Assembly: GCA_947650285.1 (NCBI GenBank)
Contig: CANTFL010000591.1
Location: 1-64,000 of the forward strand
Length of the DNA: 64,000 bases
Reading direction: 5' to 3'
Source of the DNA: Hyaloperonospora brassicae
Taxonomy: Eukaryota > Oomycota > Peronosporomycetes > Peronosporales > Peronosporaceae
How positions within the stretch are numbered: the first letter of the stretch is position 1; the number at the start of each line of letters is the position of its first letter. Made by a program: the position numbers and the translations under genes. Under the pieces are notes generated by a model. The model made no database searches. It saw only the letters and a program-made list of their open reading frames with translations, and was not told the origin of the DNA. Shown piece after piece: positions 11,080 through 24,236 of this stretch.

Positions 11080-13309
11080 ATGTCCCCGGTATAAGCGTTA
11101 GGATAAGAAGATCAGGAAAGCTGTACAACAATGCCAGGCAGAAGCCAACGCAATGTCGAGTCTTCGCGGTATGAACCGTTTTAGCGTACGACGTTTTTGG
11201 AATGAAGCGAAGTTTTCCCAGGCAGATCCATGCCCAGGTAAGGGCATCTCCGAGTGTTGCTTTTCCTGCCGCAAAACGTGCACATTTGAGATTGTACCTG
11301 ACTCCATCATGAGACAGGAGCCATGAAGGGTTTATAAGCGAGGCATACTGTAACCATTGCGTGTCAACTTGTCCGAGAAGAGACACGTCTATCTTCCGAT
11401 CAATAGAAGGGTGTTGAATAAAACGTCGGTGGCATTCACTTCAACGCCATCATCGCCGTCAAATGTGTCTTTGAATTTGAGTAAAAAACATTTGGCCCTC
11501 CGACTCACGCGCTCAGCGATCCCACCCCGGGCATGTTCAGCCACCGATACACCAACGACGGTCTTTCTAGTGTGCCATAAACTGGGTTTTAAATGGATTG
11601 GGGTTGAACCAGACCAAAATGGGTTAATGTAAGTGGGTTTGGTGCATCCACCACCTCCCCACACGAAGTATTTGATAAGGTGGTAAAGGTAGATAGATGA
11701 ATAGGCCTAGGTCTACAACTTTTGTGCAGCCATAGTGATTATCTCATTCGTAATGCATTGCATCGCCAGTCCCCCCTGCGCGATCGTTAGCTCTGCCTGT
11801 TCACCAGGGACCCAAGGTCTATTCCTTTTGCCATCTCAAAAACCCAAATGAGTCGTGAAATAGTCGTCTTCGACGGCCAGTAGTGCCGAGCAACATACAA
11901 GAATTTGGGTACCGCTACGGCACGAACAAGGTAGACCTCGGTTTGACCGAGTGCGTCTTTTGACGGGCCAAGGCTTAACGTGCCCATACTGCTTGGATAC
12001 ATATGTCCCAGCTGATGGTAGAAAAATCGCCTTGCCCGACTTGTATACAAAGATAGCGACAGTGGTTCGATGGCTCAGTAACGTAAGGCCAAGTGTGTCA
12101 TCCGGTGCGAGAGGAGCCTGATTCCCTAGCCGAACGATGATCGACTTGTTCTTGTTAATGGCCAACCCCGATACATTCTGAAATGCTCCAAATATCCCAA
12201 GCACCTGAGGAATCAAAGGGGAGTGGGTAAGATTAATGGCTGTGTCATCGGCTTACCCAGAGATATTAGTAGTTTTCCCCTTCCAGAATCTGCGAGTCGT
12301 ACTCCATGAATATATTGAACGCATGCGAAAAACCTTGTACGCGCTGTCTAGGGCGGGAATGAATAGCAAAGGTGCCAGTAGGCATTCTAGTCAAATCCCG
12401 CACTTCATTTCAACACTCCGAGATAGAAAACCATTGACAAAGAATCTGCATGTAGTATTCGCGTGGAGCACGGAGACGATGGTGACAAATTTCGGCGAAA
12501 ACCCAACCAGTTAAGCACCGCTAGTAAAAAGAGTCGATGCAGGGTGTCGTATGTCTTAGCAAAGTCTAAAGGGAGAACGATAGCATCTTTCATGGTGTCG
12601 TCATTCTTTGTCGCGACCTTTGCCGTTGCAAAGATGTCGAGTGAAGTCGCTATGTTTTGACCTAGCACATATCCAACTTGTGCAGGGTCGACCACTGGTG
12701 GCAGCAGCGCTCGAAGTCTAGTAGCTGAAATTTTAGTAAATGTTTTGTAGTCGCTGTTGGGTAGAGAGATCGGTCGGTGGTCAAGCGGTCAAGAAGACGT
12801 GGATGTTTCTTGAGACACTGAATATCGGCCTCGCCAAAGGAGAAAGACGTCACTCTACATTCGAACCATCTGGTGTACAGGTCTGACAGGATGAGTGCAA
12901 GTTCGCCGAATAAATCTTTGTAAAAACTATTGCCAATTTCTTCCGGTCCGAAAGCTTTACCATGTTTTCACTTCTATATGGCAACTAGGATATCGGAAGA
13001 GTCAATTGCAGACACCACTTGGTCGTCATATAACGACGGGGGCGTGGGCGCTATCGCAAGAAAATCATCGATACATTCCGGATCGTGGAGGCAGCGATGT
13101 AACGAACCTTTGCACCCATCATCCATGTCATGAGCCAGATCTCTCGACCTATTGAAGCCGGAGGGGCGACTCCTCCTAGCGTGGTTATATTGTTGTCTCC
13201 AAATTTTGTCGACACTCGCACAAAAATCGGCGGGTATTAGCTTCAAGGCTGTACGCGTATTGTCGTCGAATGTTGTTCCCGCTTCCTCCGTTGCCAGTTT
13301 CGACGACAT
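11080..13309 (-). pseudogene. LINE ORF2 reverse transcriptase region
   Basis: The minus strand shows non-LTR RT blocks: Ile-Val-Leu-Pro-Leu-Asp-Phe-Ala-Lys-Thr-Tyr-Asp-Thr-Leu near 12590 (normally ...Phe-Ala-Lys-Ala-Tyr-Asp), and the catalytic box near 12250. The Tyr codon of Tyr-Ala-Asp-Asp has become a stop (TAA, plus-strand 12253-12255). Downstream Gly-Leu-Ala-Ile-Asn-Lys-Asn-Lys-Ser matches the conserved box after the active site. Frame breaks are frequent. The frame at 11386-11080 continues into the sequence left of the Ty3 insertion at 5761. Confidence 0.8.
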
Positions 13310-13571
13310 TCGGCCACCTCGTAGCGGAGAATCGTGACAGTCTCGTCGGTAGTTATGGTACCAACAGTGGCCGCGTGAATATTCACGTGAAGGCGGTGCA
13401 ACCTAGTATGGTAACTAGTTGTCATCCTCTGGCGTATCGTACGTGAGTCAGTAAGTGAAGATCTGCAAGGACTCACTTTCCACTCGTCTCACCCCCTCGC
13501 TAGGTTGTTTGCCGTAACAATATCATTCACAGGAATATCGAGGACTGCCTCAATGGTATTTGTAGCTGAAT

Positions 13572-14470
13572 TTATACCTTAGTGATGGTGGAATTAGCTG
13601 TATCGTGCATCATAGCCGCGACAGGATATACACGGCGTGATTTACGATGTTTGACAATTGTATCCGGCGCTGCTAGTCGAACGGTAACTACATTGTGATC
13701 CGAGCGTGGAATGGGGACGGCCACGATAATATCTCGGATTCCAATCGGACACCCTGGCACTAACATACAAGCGGTCCAGACGAGAGCTTGCCTACGCTCC
13801 TCCCGGCAATGTATATGTATATGTGTGCGTTTTGGCATGAAAAACGGAGAGATTGCGCTCTGCTACAGCAATCTACATGTCATCCTCAAGCACATCTACG
13901 ATCTCTTTAGACTGTAAAAACGGCGTAATTCAGATGAATGATGAAAGGTTCCAGCGGTGGTGACATGTGACCGGTCCAGACTAGGAAACAAAGAGCAATT
14001 CCAATCACCACCTAGTATCACCGGTCCGTCAAAGCTTTGAAGTGTCGTCGAGAGTGACTTAAATAGCCTCTTTCGATCAGTCCGATCGGTAGGCGCGTAA
14101 ACATTCAGTAAGATAAAATCCTCATTGTGGATCTCGCAGTCGCCGCCATTCAATGCGATGTCCATGACTCTTCCATCCACGGCGGTATCTCCTGAATTGT
14201 TGAGTATGGTTTGAGTAGTATTGTAACCCCCCACTACGCATGGATGACCCCGACCAAAGCGTCATACCACGTTTATTGACAGAATTAAATTTTTAGATAG
14301 CACAGTAGAGTGATTCCAGACCATGGACCTAGCCTTATAGCTCGTGCGTTTCTTGAATCATCACAATATCGAGCGATTCTCGCTCGTCGTGCTGACGAAA
14401 GTTGGAGAGCCACTGAGCGCAATGCAGTGGGTCCTTTGGAAGGGCTTGTACGTTCTGTGAGTGAAGTCAA
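13572..14470 (-). pseudogene. LINE ORF2 APE-type endonuclease region
   Basis: Segments of an exonuclease-endonuclease-phosphatase fold are present: Leu-Leu-Asn-Val-Tyr-Ala-Pro-Thr near 14105, Gly-Gly-Asp-Trp-Asn-Cys near 14020, and the terminal Ser-Asp-His motif (Arg-Ser-Asp-His-Asn-Val-Val-Thr-Val) near 13700. In LINEs this enzyme nicks target DNA to start target-primed reverse transcription. Stops near 13896 and a frame change break it. Confidence 0.8.
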
Positions 14471-14599
14471 ATAGATATTTCCAGCGGACGTCTGGACCGG
14501 TCATCAGGTAGGGTGCACTTAGGTAAGGGGGGGCGAAACCTGTCGGTTGGTATTGGTACGCCAAAGAGACTAGGTATGCAGGCAAGGTAGCATACGCGT

Positions 14600-17500
14600 C
14601 GGCTTCATTACGGACAAAGTATCAGAGACATTGTATGTGCTCTTGAGCGCGGGGGGAAATGAATTGATTCTTGTCCGCAATGAGAAAGGTAGCCGCGCTC
14701 CAGTCTGCCTGTTTGGATACAATACCGGAGACGGCTGTACATACAGCGACAGAAAAGTGGAATATAGACGCTTTTGTCTGAGGCACCACGACCGCAAACA
14801 TATCGTCCATTGGTGCCAGGATAGGCAGCATCAAACAGAGAAGATTTAAACGCCCCATTCATCGAGACCGATAGGTTCAACCACCGTAGCGCACATCAAC
14901 TGTGGGTTCATCTTATGAACTTTCCGCCACCGTTGTATGCAGTCCGTAGTCTTTCACCTGACGGCCCTTAGCTGATGCGACGCCACCGCATCCCATGAAC
15001 TGCAAAACTGTTTGAGGTCCGCTTCGGCATGGGTAGCATACCGGCGGATGACCGCAAGTTTTGTCTCGCTGTTGATGGCATGTCCAAATGTTTTGAGAGA
15101 CGTTGGCGTCATGCATTTGAGATACTGCATCGAAAAAGAGAACGCCTTCACAAGTCCTGCAAGTTCCGTAGAACAGTGTCGGATCCATTCATTTTGGCTT
15201 GACACAGTAATTGGAAAACTGTGAGGAAGACTGGCCAAGCGAGAATGGTCCTTGACCCAATTATTGATCACCTGTAAATTTGCCGCTGCGCAACGAGAAC
15301 CTTCAGTCAAAGCATCCGCAGCGATGATTGGAGATGCATCGATCGGAGACTTGCGGGATCTGGAAGTCGTGAGGGTTCGTGCGTGCTTGTCAGCAGCTCT
15401 TACGGCATTGTGATGAGCGTGAAAAATTGCTAGCTCAAAGGAAGGCGGTGTCTCAGCAACATCTAACCCTGGAGCACTTTGTGGGGATCAGGTGGGTCCT
15501 TTAAGTCAAAAGTCGCGGCGAGCGCCACAGGGATCGGGACCTTGTCCTCAAAATCTCAGGTCCTTGTATGTCCGCTCTTAAAATTGCTTTGTTGAATAGG
15601 TAGTCGCCGATCTCGTCCAGCCTCATTGTGTTCTGAGGTACATATACCGAATCCATATGAATATCGACATCGGCCACGGGGTTGCGTAACACAGTGTTTT
15701 TACAACTCACTGCGCCGTACACAGACGTGCGATCAACATTTTTGATATTCGCGATATTGGTGCCGACTCCTACGGTGTTGAGGTCCATTGAGTCCGAGTC
15801 CTGAGCATCCGCTGGAGATGTCGATGGGACAGGGACCTCATAATGACTGCGTTTACGCATTAACGTAAGGAAAAAACCGAGAATAGTCTCCCTGCTATGC
15901 TGGCGCAAATGATCAGCGATCGCTTCAGGCGTATCGCTGCGATGCAATGGAGGCGTATCAGCGCAAGGAGGAGGGTCCGTGCTCGGTAAAAAGAAAGGTG
16001 GTAACAGAGCAAGTTTCTTCACAAGTCCACGGTGTTTAGCCTCAGGTAACGTGACGGACGAGGTTGCTGCGATTTCGGCAGATGCTGCTACGCGGAAGCT
16101 ATGCTTTAGGTGCAGAATTGTTGAATCCGCAGCACGGTGCAAACTTGACAAAAAAGTCGCTTCCGGTTCCAAGAGAACGGACTTAAAAGTTCGATCAACG
16201 CATTGTTGGCAGCATGATAGGCAGCCTTCGCCAGGGTTGTTCGATCCCGCGCTGAGGAAGCGACGGATCGTAATTCCACCAGTATATCGGCCAGTGTATC
16301 TGCTTGAGTGGTCAATGACGTACGTTTGACAAGACGTTTCGTATCGTCCCCACTACCCAAACAAGGATCTGCGGTGGGTGTCGAAGTGTCCGCACTTGGA
16401 CCAGTGCATAACTTGTTGAGCATGGCAATGGAATACGCACTAGGTTTCGCCTTAGGAAATTTTAACCCAGCATTAATGTTCGGAAAAGATTTGTTCACCG
16501 ATCGCGGTGGCAAGTTCGTTGGTGTGGGCCGTTGAGGTCTCGTATTCGTATGTCTTAATCAGGCGTTGCATGGGTCTCAGAAAGAAGTGTCCGATCGACG
16601 GCGTTGTGTTTAGCACCAGTGTTTGCAGGAATGGTGTCACGTGTCGCGTCCTTGCGAATGGACTCCGAGGGGTTCGTTGTAGACGTCGTTTGCATGCCGG
16701 CCCGGAGCGTACCATTTTTTGGATGGTTTGTGCTTTATTCCGTGCGCAGGATCAAACCAGCCGTCGATGTGTTGAGTTTCCATACCAGCACTGGTTGCAT
16801 CCTGATGGTGGCGGAGAGACCGTGTTAATGGACTTGTGAAGAGAGGTTGTTGATTCGGTTTCATCGGGCCATCGCGTGCATGGGCAGACGAGTCAGACAC
16901 ACGCAACAAGAGTGGCGTCTTGCGAGCCTCGTCTTGTAACTTTTTCTTCGTATCGGTCAGAGAAACGGATATACTTTCATGTGGTCATACGTCCCTCGAC
17001 ACCCAGATGATTGAGCGTCATCTCGGGCACCAATGGTAGTGTGTCAGATGGCTTTGAAAAATTGCGGTGGTGTACACTCTGGGCGTCAAAGTCTAGTCCG
17101 GGGCACCTCAAAATTGCATTAATGGCGAGTAGCACCCAAAACAAGGGACCCTCTGGTAATGGCAGAAATGGTGCAAGAACAGAAAAAAAAACCTGCGCCG
17201 AGATATGTGTGACTTGCCGGAGCTCTTGGAGGCATACAAGTGCATCGAAGGTCAATAGGAAAAATTTGAGTCATATATACAGCCGACGCTAACGGTGCAC
17301 GAGAGACCAGGACAATCAAACAATCGACACCCGCAGACAGAAGTATTTTGAGCACTAGCGGAGACTCTAGTGGCAAGCACCCAAACCTGGTATAGAAGCG
17401 GATTGCCACCAAAACCAGTGCTATAAGGGACGTGATGCGGAGAGTCTTAACTATGGAGGATTGTAGGGCATTGGAGCCGCAGCCTGATTCCCCTGTACAC

Positions 17501-18309
17501 GATCTCCTCGGAGTGCCAAACTAATGCAGCCGCCCGATCAGGAAGTGTGAAGGTGAGTCGACGCGTTACACCATCGTAGTTCGTGCTTTTCGCCGAGCGT
17601 ACCAGCGCGCGGGTTAGGAGCGCCTCCGGCGATGATTCTTGCTTGTCCTCCAACAGCTGGAGGTGAAACGTCTTTTCGGCGATGAAACGAGGCATACGAA
17701 CCTTGGGTGGAATAATCGCAACAACACTTCCTTTGAGGTTAGCTTCAAAACAGTCAAGCATCGCCACTCGCATAACACAATCGTGTGTACACACAAAAAC
17801 CAGTAGGGCTAGATGGCACTATGCTTCCCATGATCCAAGCAGCCATAGATTCTTCTTCCACTGCAAGCATCGGCCTTAGATCGGAGTCCTGTTTGGCCTT
17901 TCATGGACGCGTTGCTACCTTGACCCAGAGATTTTGTTGAGCACCCATGTTGTCACTATCGTCGCTCTGCCCGATCGCGTCCTTATAGCTAAACGGTTGA
18001 AGTTCAGGAAGGTAGGTAATTCACTGCGAGGGAAGACGGAGGCAACAGTAACCCCGGGATGGGCACCGGGGAACTATAGGCGCACGAGTGTAGAGTCTCA
18101 TCCATCTTGCCCTCGTCAGGAGCTGGCAGAGGTGAAGTAGGGGCGTGCGGGGGCGCAAAAACGTCGGCAGCGGCGTCGCTGCTCATGGTAGGGGGGGCAT
18201 ACTTCCACGTGTTGCGCTGTGATTGGTCACTTGCACTGTCCGGTGCACATTTGGAAGTACTTACTCTAGCGCAGGCTATGTAGTTTAAAGCTGCGCCCGC
18301 AATGGACAC
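14600..18309 (-). pseudogene. LINE ORF1 (gag-like) remnants
   Basis: A series of minus-strand frames lies upstream of the endonuclease: 18309-18004 (Pro/Ala/Ser-rich), 17796-17447 (a compact domain with a putative RNA-binding look, Val-Thr-Arg-Arg-Leu-Thr-Phe-Thr-Leu-Pro), 17255-16977, 16909-16637, 16513-16106, 16172-15501, and 15310-14954. Position and direction fit LINE ORF1, whose product binds the element RNA. No canonical CCHC knuckle was found. The individual segments have no motif I can name, so the assignment rests mainly on context. Confidence 0.55.
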
Positions 18310-18953
18310 AAATGCACCGAAGCGACACGAAGTATCGTATCAAAGTCCAGCCTAACAATACATGTCCATCACCAGGCTTTCAAAAATAGGCTCGATTCGC
18401 TGGTGCCGGGCACTCTACAATGCTATGTTTACGCAAGGCTTGAAACGGCAAAGGTCGACGCTGAAGTCAGGTAAGTGATTGCAACAAGGTACAATACAGC
18501 AAGACGATAGTGAAACGCCGTTATGCTGCAACGATCGCTTATGCTGCAACACGGAGATGCCTATTTTCGATCCAAAAGCATCAGATCGCATGACTAGTAG
18601 ATGATCGTCGATTTGATACCCTAAACGCGCGCATCGGATTGTTGGCGGATGGCTTGTATGCTAACACTTGGTAAACACGGTCTCTGGTGCTACAAGACAG
18701 CAGTATTTCATTTTGATGTCTCGCTAATGCTACATATACTAGCGCAAGATTTTGCTCTTTCGTGCGCAATTTTATAAGCTTATCGCGCTTAGCCTGTCGA
18801 CCTCATGCATCCAGTGTGCCTTGTCTCGTAAGACTGACTAACCATGGTCCTGGGAAAAAGCAGCTCGGACAACGCATGAATCGATTGTGATAATGACTGT
18901 GTCAAGTATGGAGTGTGACCTCTATGTGGAATGTAAGATTCTCAAGCCGCTTG

Positions 18954-20760
18954 TTACGGCTCGAGAGACTTAGGCATTGCAATGTTAAGCGGGCATATTG
19001 AAACGGCGAAGATCGAGCAATGTATAAGCGCAAGTGAACAACAGCTATTTAGGCACTCATCAATGTTGACTGGCGAATGGTCAAGATTTGTCATTCTTCT
19101 TTGTCGTTTCCTATTAAGCGCAAAAACGGACTGGACATGAGGTTTCAAGCTCAGATCTCTCAATGTGCATGCCAGAATAGACCGATCTAGTTATTGATCA
19201 TGAAAGACATTTCGCACATAGCCTCTTCAGTCGTCTTTCTCCACGTCCAAAATTGTGACATATGGCAGATCTCTCACGACACGATTCGTAAGGACGGACT
19301 TGACACGACAAGATAAACTTTCGGCTGGATGCAATGCCCACAACATACAAATACTGCCGCTGAGCAACATACTTGCGAGTGTAAGCGCGCACCATGACCC
19401 TTAACTTAGTATCATCGGACATCACGAGTCGTTACATTTATGGTCACGATGATATACGGGCTCAATCGTCAATAGTTCGTCTGACACCAACGATTTATCG
19501 TATCTGGAGGAGCAAATACTATCGCGACAACGTCAACACTTAACAGGTATTTTCGTGTGCGAAGGGCATGTTATAAAAGTACTGAGCAATGGCTTCAAGT
19601 CGTTTTACAAAACAATCTACAGGCTTACAAGACAAGATGTGTGCGGTGCACAATTTCTCGCGTGTCGACGACTGAGGTGGACGGGACAATGTGCGCACAA
19701 TATTTCGACAAAATCTGCATATAATTCACACGAAAACACAGTACCTATATAAGTCATTCCGACCACGCAAAATTGTACTGACATCAGACCATCAAAAGCT
19801 TTTTGCGCTCATTCTGCCGTGTCACCGAAGTGGGAAAAGTGCAACGCAGAGGATCACGCGATATTTGTCAGTGAATTGCAACTTGCAAGTTTCCGTGAAA
19901 TCTGAAAGTATACTTTCACTGTTGACATTCGCCCAAAACTTGAAACGTGTCCGCGATTAAATTTAATTCGAAAATTGAGAATTTTAGGATACGTAACAGA
20001 CATATTCACGACATTCAAATGCAATATCCGAACAGGTTTCGCATTCGACAATCTTCCAGGAGCAACAAATGAGGGAACCAATGCACGGTCAGGCGACTAA
20101 GCTGGACGAAGCACATGTTCAGAGCAGAAACAAGTTCGCGATCGGTAAGGACAAATTTGTCGAATGGCAACCAGTACATTGACAAACGAGACATGCTTTC
20201 TGTGCAATGATTATAAACATTACACCTCTACTTTCAAATAATGATGGTTATGTTCCTGCAATTACACTATCGCCATGGTCAATGAGCCATAGCGCTGAGG
20301 CACATTAGTAATGTACTTCGTGAGACTTCCATTCGCCTTACTAAAGCTAACGTATTGCGTGCGCCATTGTTCAAATATAATGATGTGTTGCAGCACATCA
20401 TAATCTTCGTCCATTATCTTGTTGACAAAGCGCTAAGCAAGAAAAAGCTGCGTTGCCAAATTTTTCTTCTTAGAGTGCGCTTCCAGCAGTCAATATGCAT
20501 CTACTGTATCCCAAACAAGTAAGCCGATGTAATCTGTAACGCCGTTACCACGAGAATGAGGATTGAAAGCGACTTGTTTGAATTTCCATCGAGCGTTCCT
20601 TTGTCAAACACGGTCTGCAGTGCTTCATCTAACAGTTCTTACTTGCCACCTCGTATGGGTTGAGTTTTCGTGTGCCATCCGCGCATCATGAAACGCTGGC
20701 TTTTAAGTTTGACAATTATGACTCATTGGTAAGCGTGGTAGGATGATGTGGCGTTCATGA
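18954..20760 (-). pseudogene. Decayed MULE-like transposase remnant
   Basis: No long open frame survives, but minus-strand translation gives coherent blocks. Near 20625 there is Glu-Leu-Leu-Asp-Glu-Ala-Leu-Gln-Thr-Val-Phe. From about 20425 to 20275 runs a segment with Ile-Phe-Glu-Gln-Trp-Arg-Thr-Gln-Tyr-Val. Near 20165-20060 is Phe-Val-Leu-Thr-Asp-Arg-Glu-Leu-Val-Ser-Ala-Leu-Asn followed by a His-Trp-Phe pair, resembling the Thr-Asp-Arg-Glu box and the cysteine/His block of Mutator-like transposases. Dense stops and frameshifts separate the blocks. No terminal inverted repeats were identified. Assignment to MULE is inference from the TDRE box. Confidence 0.4.
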
Positions 20761-23700
20761 CGATAGCGTAGTCGGCGTTCTCGGCTAAAAAGCGGTGCTC
20801 GGCTCATACCATGTATTAAAGTTTGTTACATCCCTTATTTTGCAACCTTTTCTGCTTCCCAAAGCTTGATGGATTCTTCACAACTATACGACCAAGAAGG
20901 CCGAAGGGTATTGACGATAAACTACGCGCTGGCATAGAGGATGAAGAAGTCTACTTGCCGTTAGGCTTCATGTGGTGCTACAACGCATTAAAACGTTTCT
21001 TTGCTCGAGTTATCGACCTTAGAGGCTTTGCTACTCGCGCGGGAGATGTTGGTCGTGTAGACACGCATTACATACTCTACTGTCTCCCTCGTCGCTTCAT
21101 AGCTTTGGAGCATTAGAATTTGTGCCTTTTCGTCGGCACATCCTGTGTCAGAAATCGACCTTAGATCTTGTTGTTTTTGTTATAGCGTATATAATACTCT
21201 ATTGCCTCCCTTTCCCATTCTGCCTCCGTTTTGATACATACCATCGGGTTGCATCATCGCACGACGATTACGACAGCGCTACTGTATGCTAATTTACCTT
21301 ACACCGCTCAACCTATTCCTCGTCTGTCATCACAATCTACATACGGGCACCCCCAACAATTGGTCCAATCTTTATAACTGGATCTCTCATTGCGATTGCG
21401 AGCTCAGGGTATACTACTACATATTCGCATACCTTCTTCGCTCTAGCAAGGATATGTGCGAAGCACGATTTGGAAATGCGCGAAAGACGAAAGTTCTGAT
21501 AAGGGGCAAAGGAATTAGCTGCACAGTCGGATCGGATCGAAGTGCTACCGACACGATTTGCAGACACGCAAAGACAGCAAAACGCCCCATGAACCAACGA
21601 GAACTCTTCTTTCAAGATAGATACCCTACTTAATTTCTATGAAGATAGATATAACGTGCGTCTTCCCCCACGTTCTCTTTCGTCGCTGAGGGTTAGTGCA
21701 TAGCGGACACATTGATTCCAAAAAAGAGCTTTGTTTTTGACTTGTGCGATACGACACGGGTATGTATGTACAACGCATACAAATGGGTACGTACACTTGT
21801 TATCTAGTAGCACTGCTACAGCTGCGTATTATCGGACGTGGGAGACGCTACGCATAATCTAACTTCTTACGTCTATCATAATAACAGCTTTTCGTTCCTC
21901 AATATATCGCAATTTCACTACAACATAATTCCAGCTTCTTTCGACGGAAGCCTGATCGAAAAACAAATTATTGAGCGCCGGAAATCTTTCGATCAGACAT
22001 GCCCTACTGCATGGTCCTTGATGCCGTCGTTGATGCGCAGCAATGGCATCCGTAACTGCCTCGAGTGGCGGACATTGGTCTTGTCGCTGTGGCTTCATCA
22101 CACCCTGTTCGGGGTGTACTGAGTCAAGGTGACTATAGGAAAGGTGTGTTTGGAATGGGGCGTGACGAAACCCTTCCCACTGTTTGCAACGGCCATACTC
22201 ACTTACCACAGGTCTCACATAATCGAAGCTCAGCACATATTGATGGTTCTTACTTCGTTCGCCGCTCAATTTCGTATGGTGAGCAAGTGTTATTGCAAAA
22301 GGAGAGTAGACTGTTTTACCGTGTTCGTCTCTTTCGCAATAGGGGGAGCTGTAACTGGATGAAGTGAACGAACTTAGCATAGGTGCGGTGTGCAGATCCT
22401 TCCTCTTCCGATACTATCTCGATCGATGTACCGTTCAAATATCTAGTTCGTAAAATGCAGGACGGTATATCGAGATTTACCGACACGTAGAATCAACATC
22501 TGCAAAAACGACTACTGTACGACCATGTCCAAGATGTGGCAATATGACGCATCAACTTCGTTGTGATGATGACACTGAGGCCGCCAGTGTCTGCCGTCAA
22601 AGCCTGAACGAGCTGCTGATTAGTATCGTGTAAAACCTGAGAGCGAAGGTGATAATTACTGAGAGGCGGAAAGTCTCCTACAAACGGATGGTCGGATCTG
22701 CTTCCATCGTATTCCACCAAAACGCAGACATGAATGGAGTGTAACAAGTGCATGATGGCTTCGATGTCCTTTTACCAGATTTGATATCCTACGTGCTGCT
22801 GTGGACTTCAGTCGAGACACAACAAGGCAAAGAGTATGAGACAAGTCAGTCTGTACGGAAAACCCCTGCTTTGCCAAAATGGTACGTACTCTTTCTACAG
22901 CGTGTTGTTGACGTCGAACTGTGTAAAAGCAGTGCCAGATGAAGGCGTCATCGTTTACGAAGAACGTGTGCTGCTCGCTCCATCATGACGGCATTGCAGA
23001 TCGTTGCGTCGCCAGTCGCGTTGCTGGTCATTCGTGAGTAAGGACGACATGTAGGTCCGTACGAATTCGTGCACCAGTAAAAACCAGAGCCATGTAAACT
23101 CGTTTCGCAACTCTTTGACTTCGGGTCCTCCATGATCGCGACACTCTTTCGAGCACCAACGTGCGTGCATGGGTTCTTTGTGCGACTTACGTTCGCAGCG
23201 CGCATATGCTGTGACATTGAGCCAGCGGACTGGAAGAATGTTCACAACGATCAGATGAAGTTGTTGCCACGTGTCGCTACGACGGTGCTGCACTGCAGCA
23301 TATGAACACATTGGGGAGCCCGGTAGAGTTTGGTGACCTTCGATGTTGCGAGCTCTTACGTAGCAGCCTGTCGCAGCACCGAACGTAGGATCGAGTGATT
23401 GTGTCGATCCTGATCCCGATGCAAACATTTGTCCGTAGCGCGACTAAGGAACACACTGACGGACGTACATAGCAAATTTGACGAGATGTGAGTGGGCGTT
23501 CGCAGCTAGCGCACATCGCTTCCAGACTATGACTGTACTTGATCGACGTCAACGTGCGCGTGGCAGAGCTACACCTTTTCGCACAGTCATTTCTTCTCAA
23601 TGCTGCCAAGCTCGAATGCCTTTGTTGTATGTGCTTAGCATAAGATGAACCCTCGGGGCCAAGTGGGGGTCATGTCCACATTGTTTCCACATGTGAGTTG

Positions 23701-24236
23701 ATCTAACGGAGAGATGGACGGTTGGTCGTGCGTGGACAGATCTCAACGAGCGATAGATAACTAGCTATACATAGGATGCGCCTTAACAGTTTGACGGAAA
23801 GCGAAGAATGACAGGTACAATGCGAGAGCAGTAGCATGAGATCGACGATGTCGTCGTGCGTTCCCCTCGCAAGGAGGGAGTCATAAATTCAGTGAAGCCG
23901 CATGTTTGTGAGTCAATTCCACGGTAATCTTTAGTAAAAGGCGAAAGATTAATACGTTTTGAAATTAACTCTGCGAGATGCTCCTCACTACCAAATTGAC
24001 ACACGCTTATACCACAGTATCACCTGCACGTGCCTCAAGCAATTTACTACCGCGCACCCAGATGCCGATCGCAAATGTGATCCCTAAGTGCCAACTCACT
24101 GCCTTGCTCTGCGGGAACGCGTAAGGCTTTTCAGGTACGACAGCAAGCGTCGATAGCTACATACATCCAATATCTACTTACGTCCAACAGATACCAAGTC
24201 CACCACGCGAATACGGGTGAACTAGTACCAACCACT
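20761..24236. other. Long gene-poor stretch
   Basis: Composition is AT-richer than the gene island. The longest frames are 21859-22380 (minus, 173 codons) and 22955-23428 (minus, 157 codons); neither shows a signal peptide, a recognised domain or low-complexity coding pattern. It probably contains decayed repeats. Nothing is called as a gene. Confidence 0.45.

Larger units (their letters stand above)
4313..18310 (-). mobile_element. Decayed APE-type LINE with RNase H, split by a nested Ty3/gypsy element
   Basis: On the minus strand, domains run in the order expected of a non-LTR retrotransposon: Pro-rich and gag-like ORF1 (about 18309-14600), APE endonuclease (about 14470-13570), reverse transcriptase (about 13310-11650), a C-terminal zf-RVT-like segment, and RNase H (about 4760-4325). 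The Ty3/gypsy element at 5767-11074 interrupts the second ORF. Removing it with one copy of the target duplication gives a continuous frame. EN-RT-RNH order points to the I/R1 side of LINE phylogeny. Many frameshifts and stops make it inactive. The element is about 8.5 kb without the insertion. The 5' edge near 18310 is uncertain; the 3' edge abuts the truncated TPR gene. No poly(A) or short target duplication was found at these edges. Confidence 0.8.

Noticed and set aside
21859..22380. 173-codon minus-strand open frame
   Set aside because: No domain, signal peptide or compositional pattern of coding sequence; it overlaps other chance frames in a repeat-rich region.
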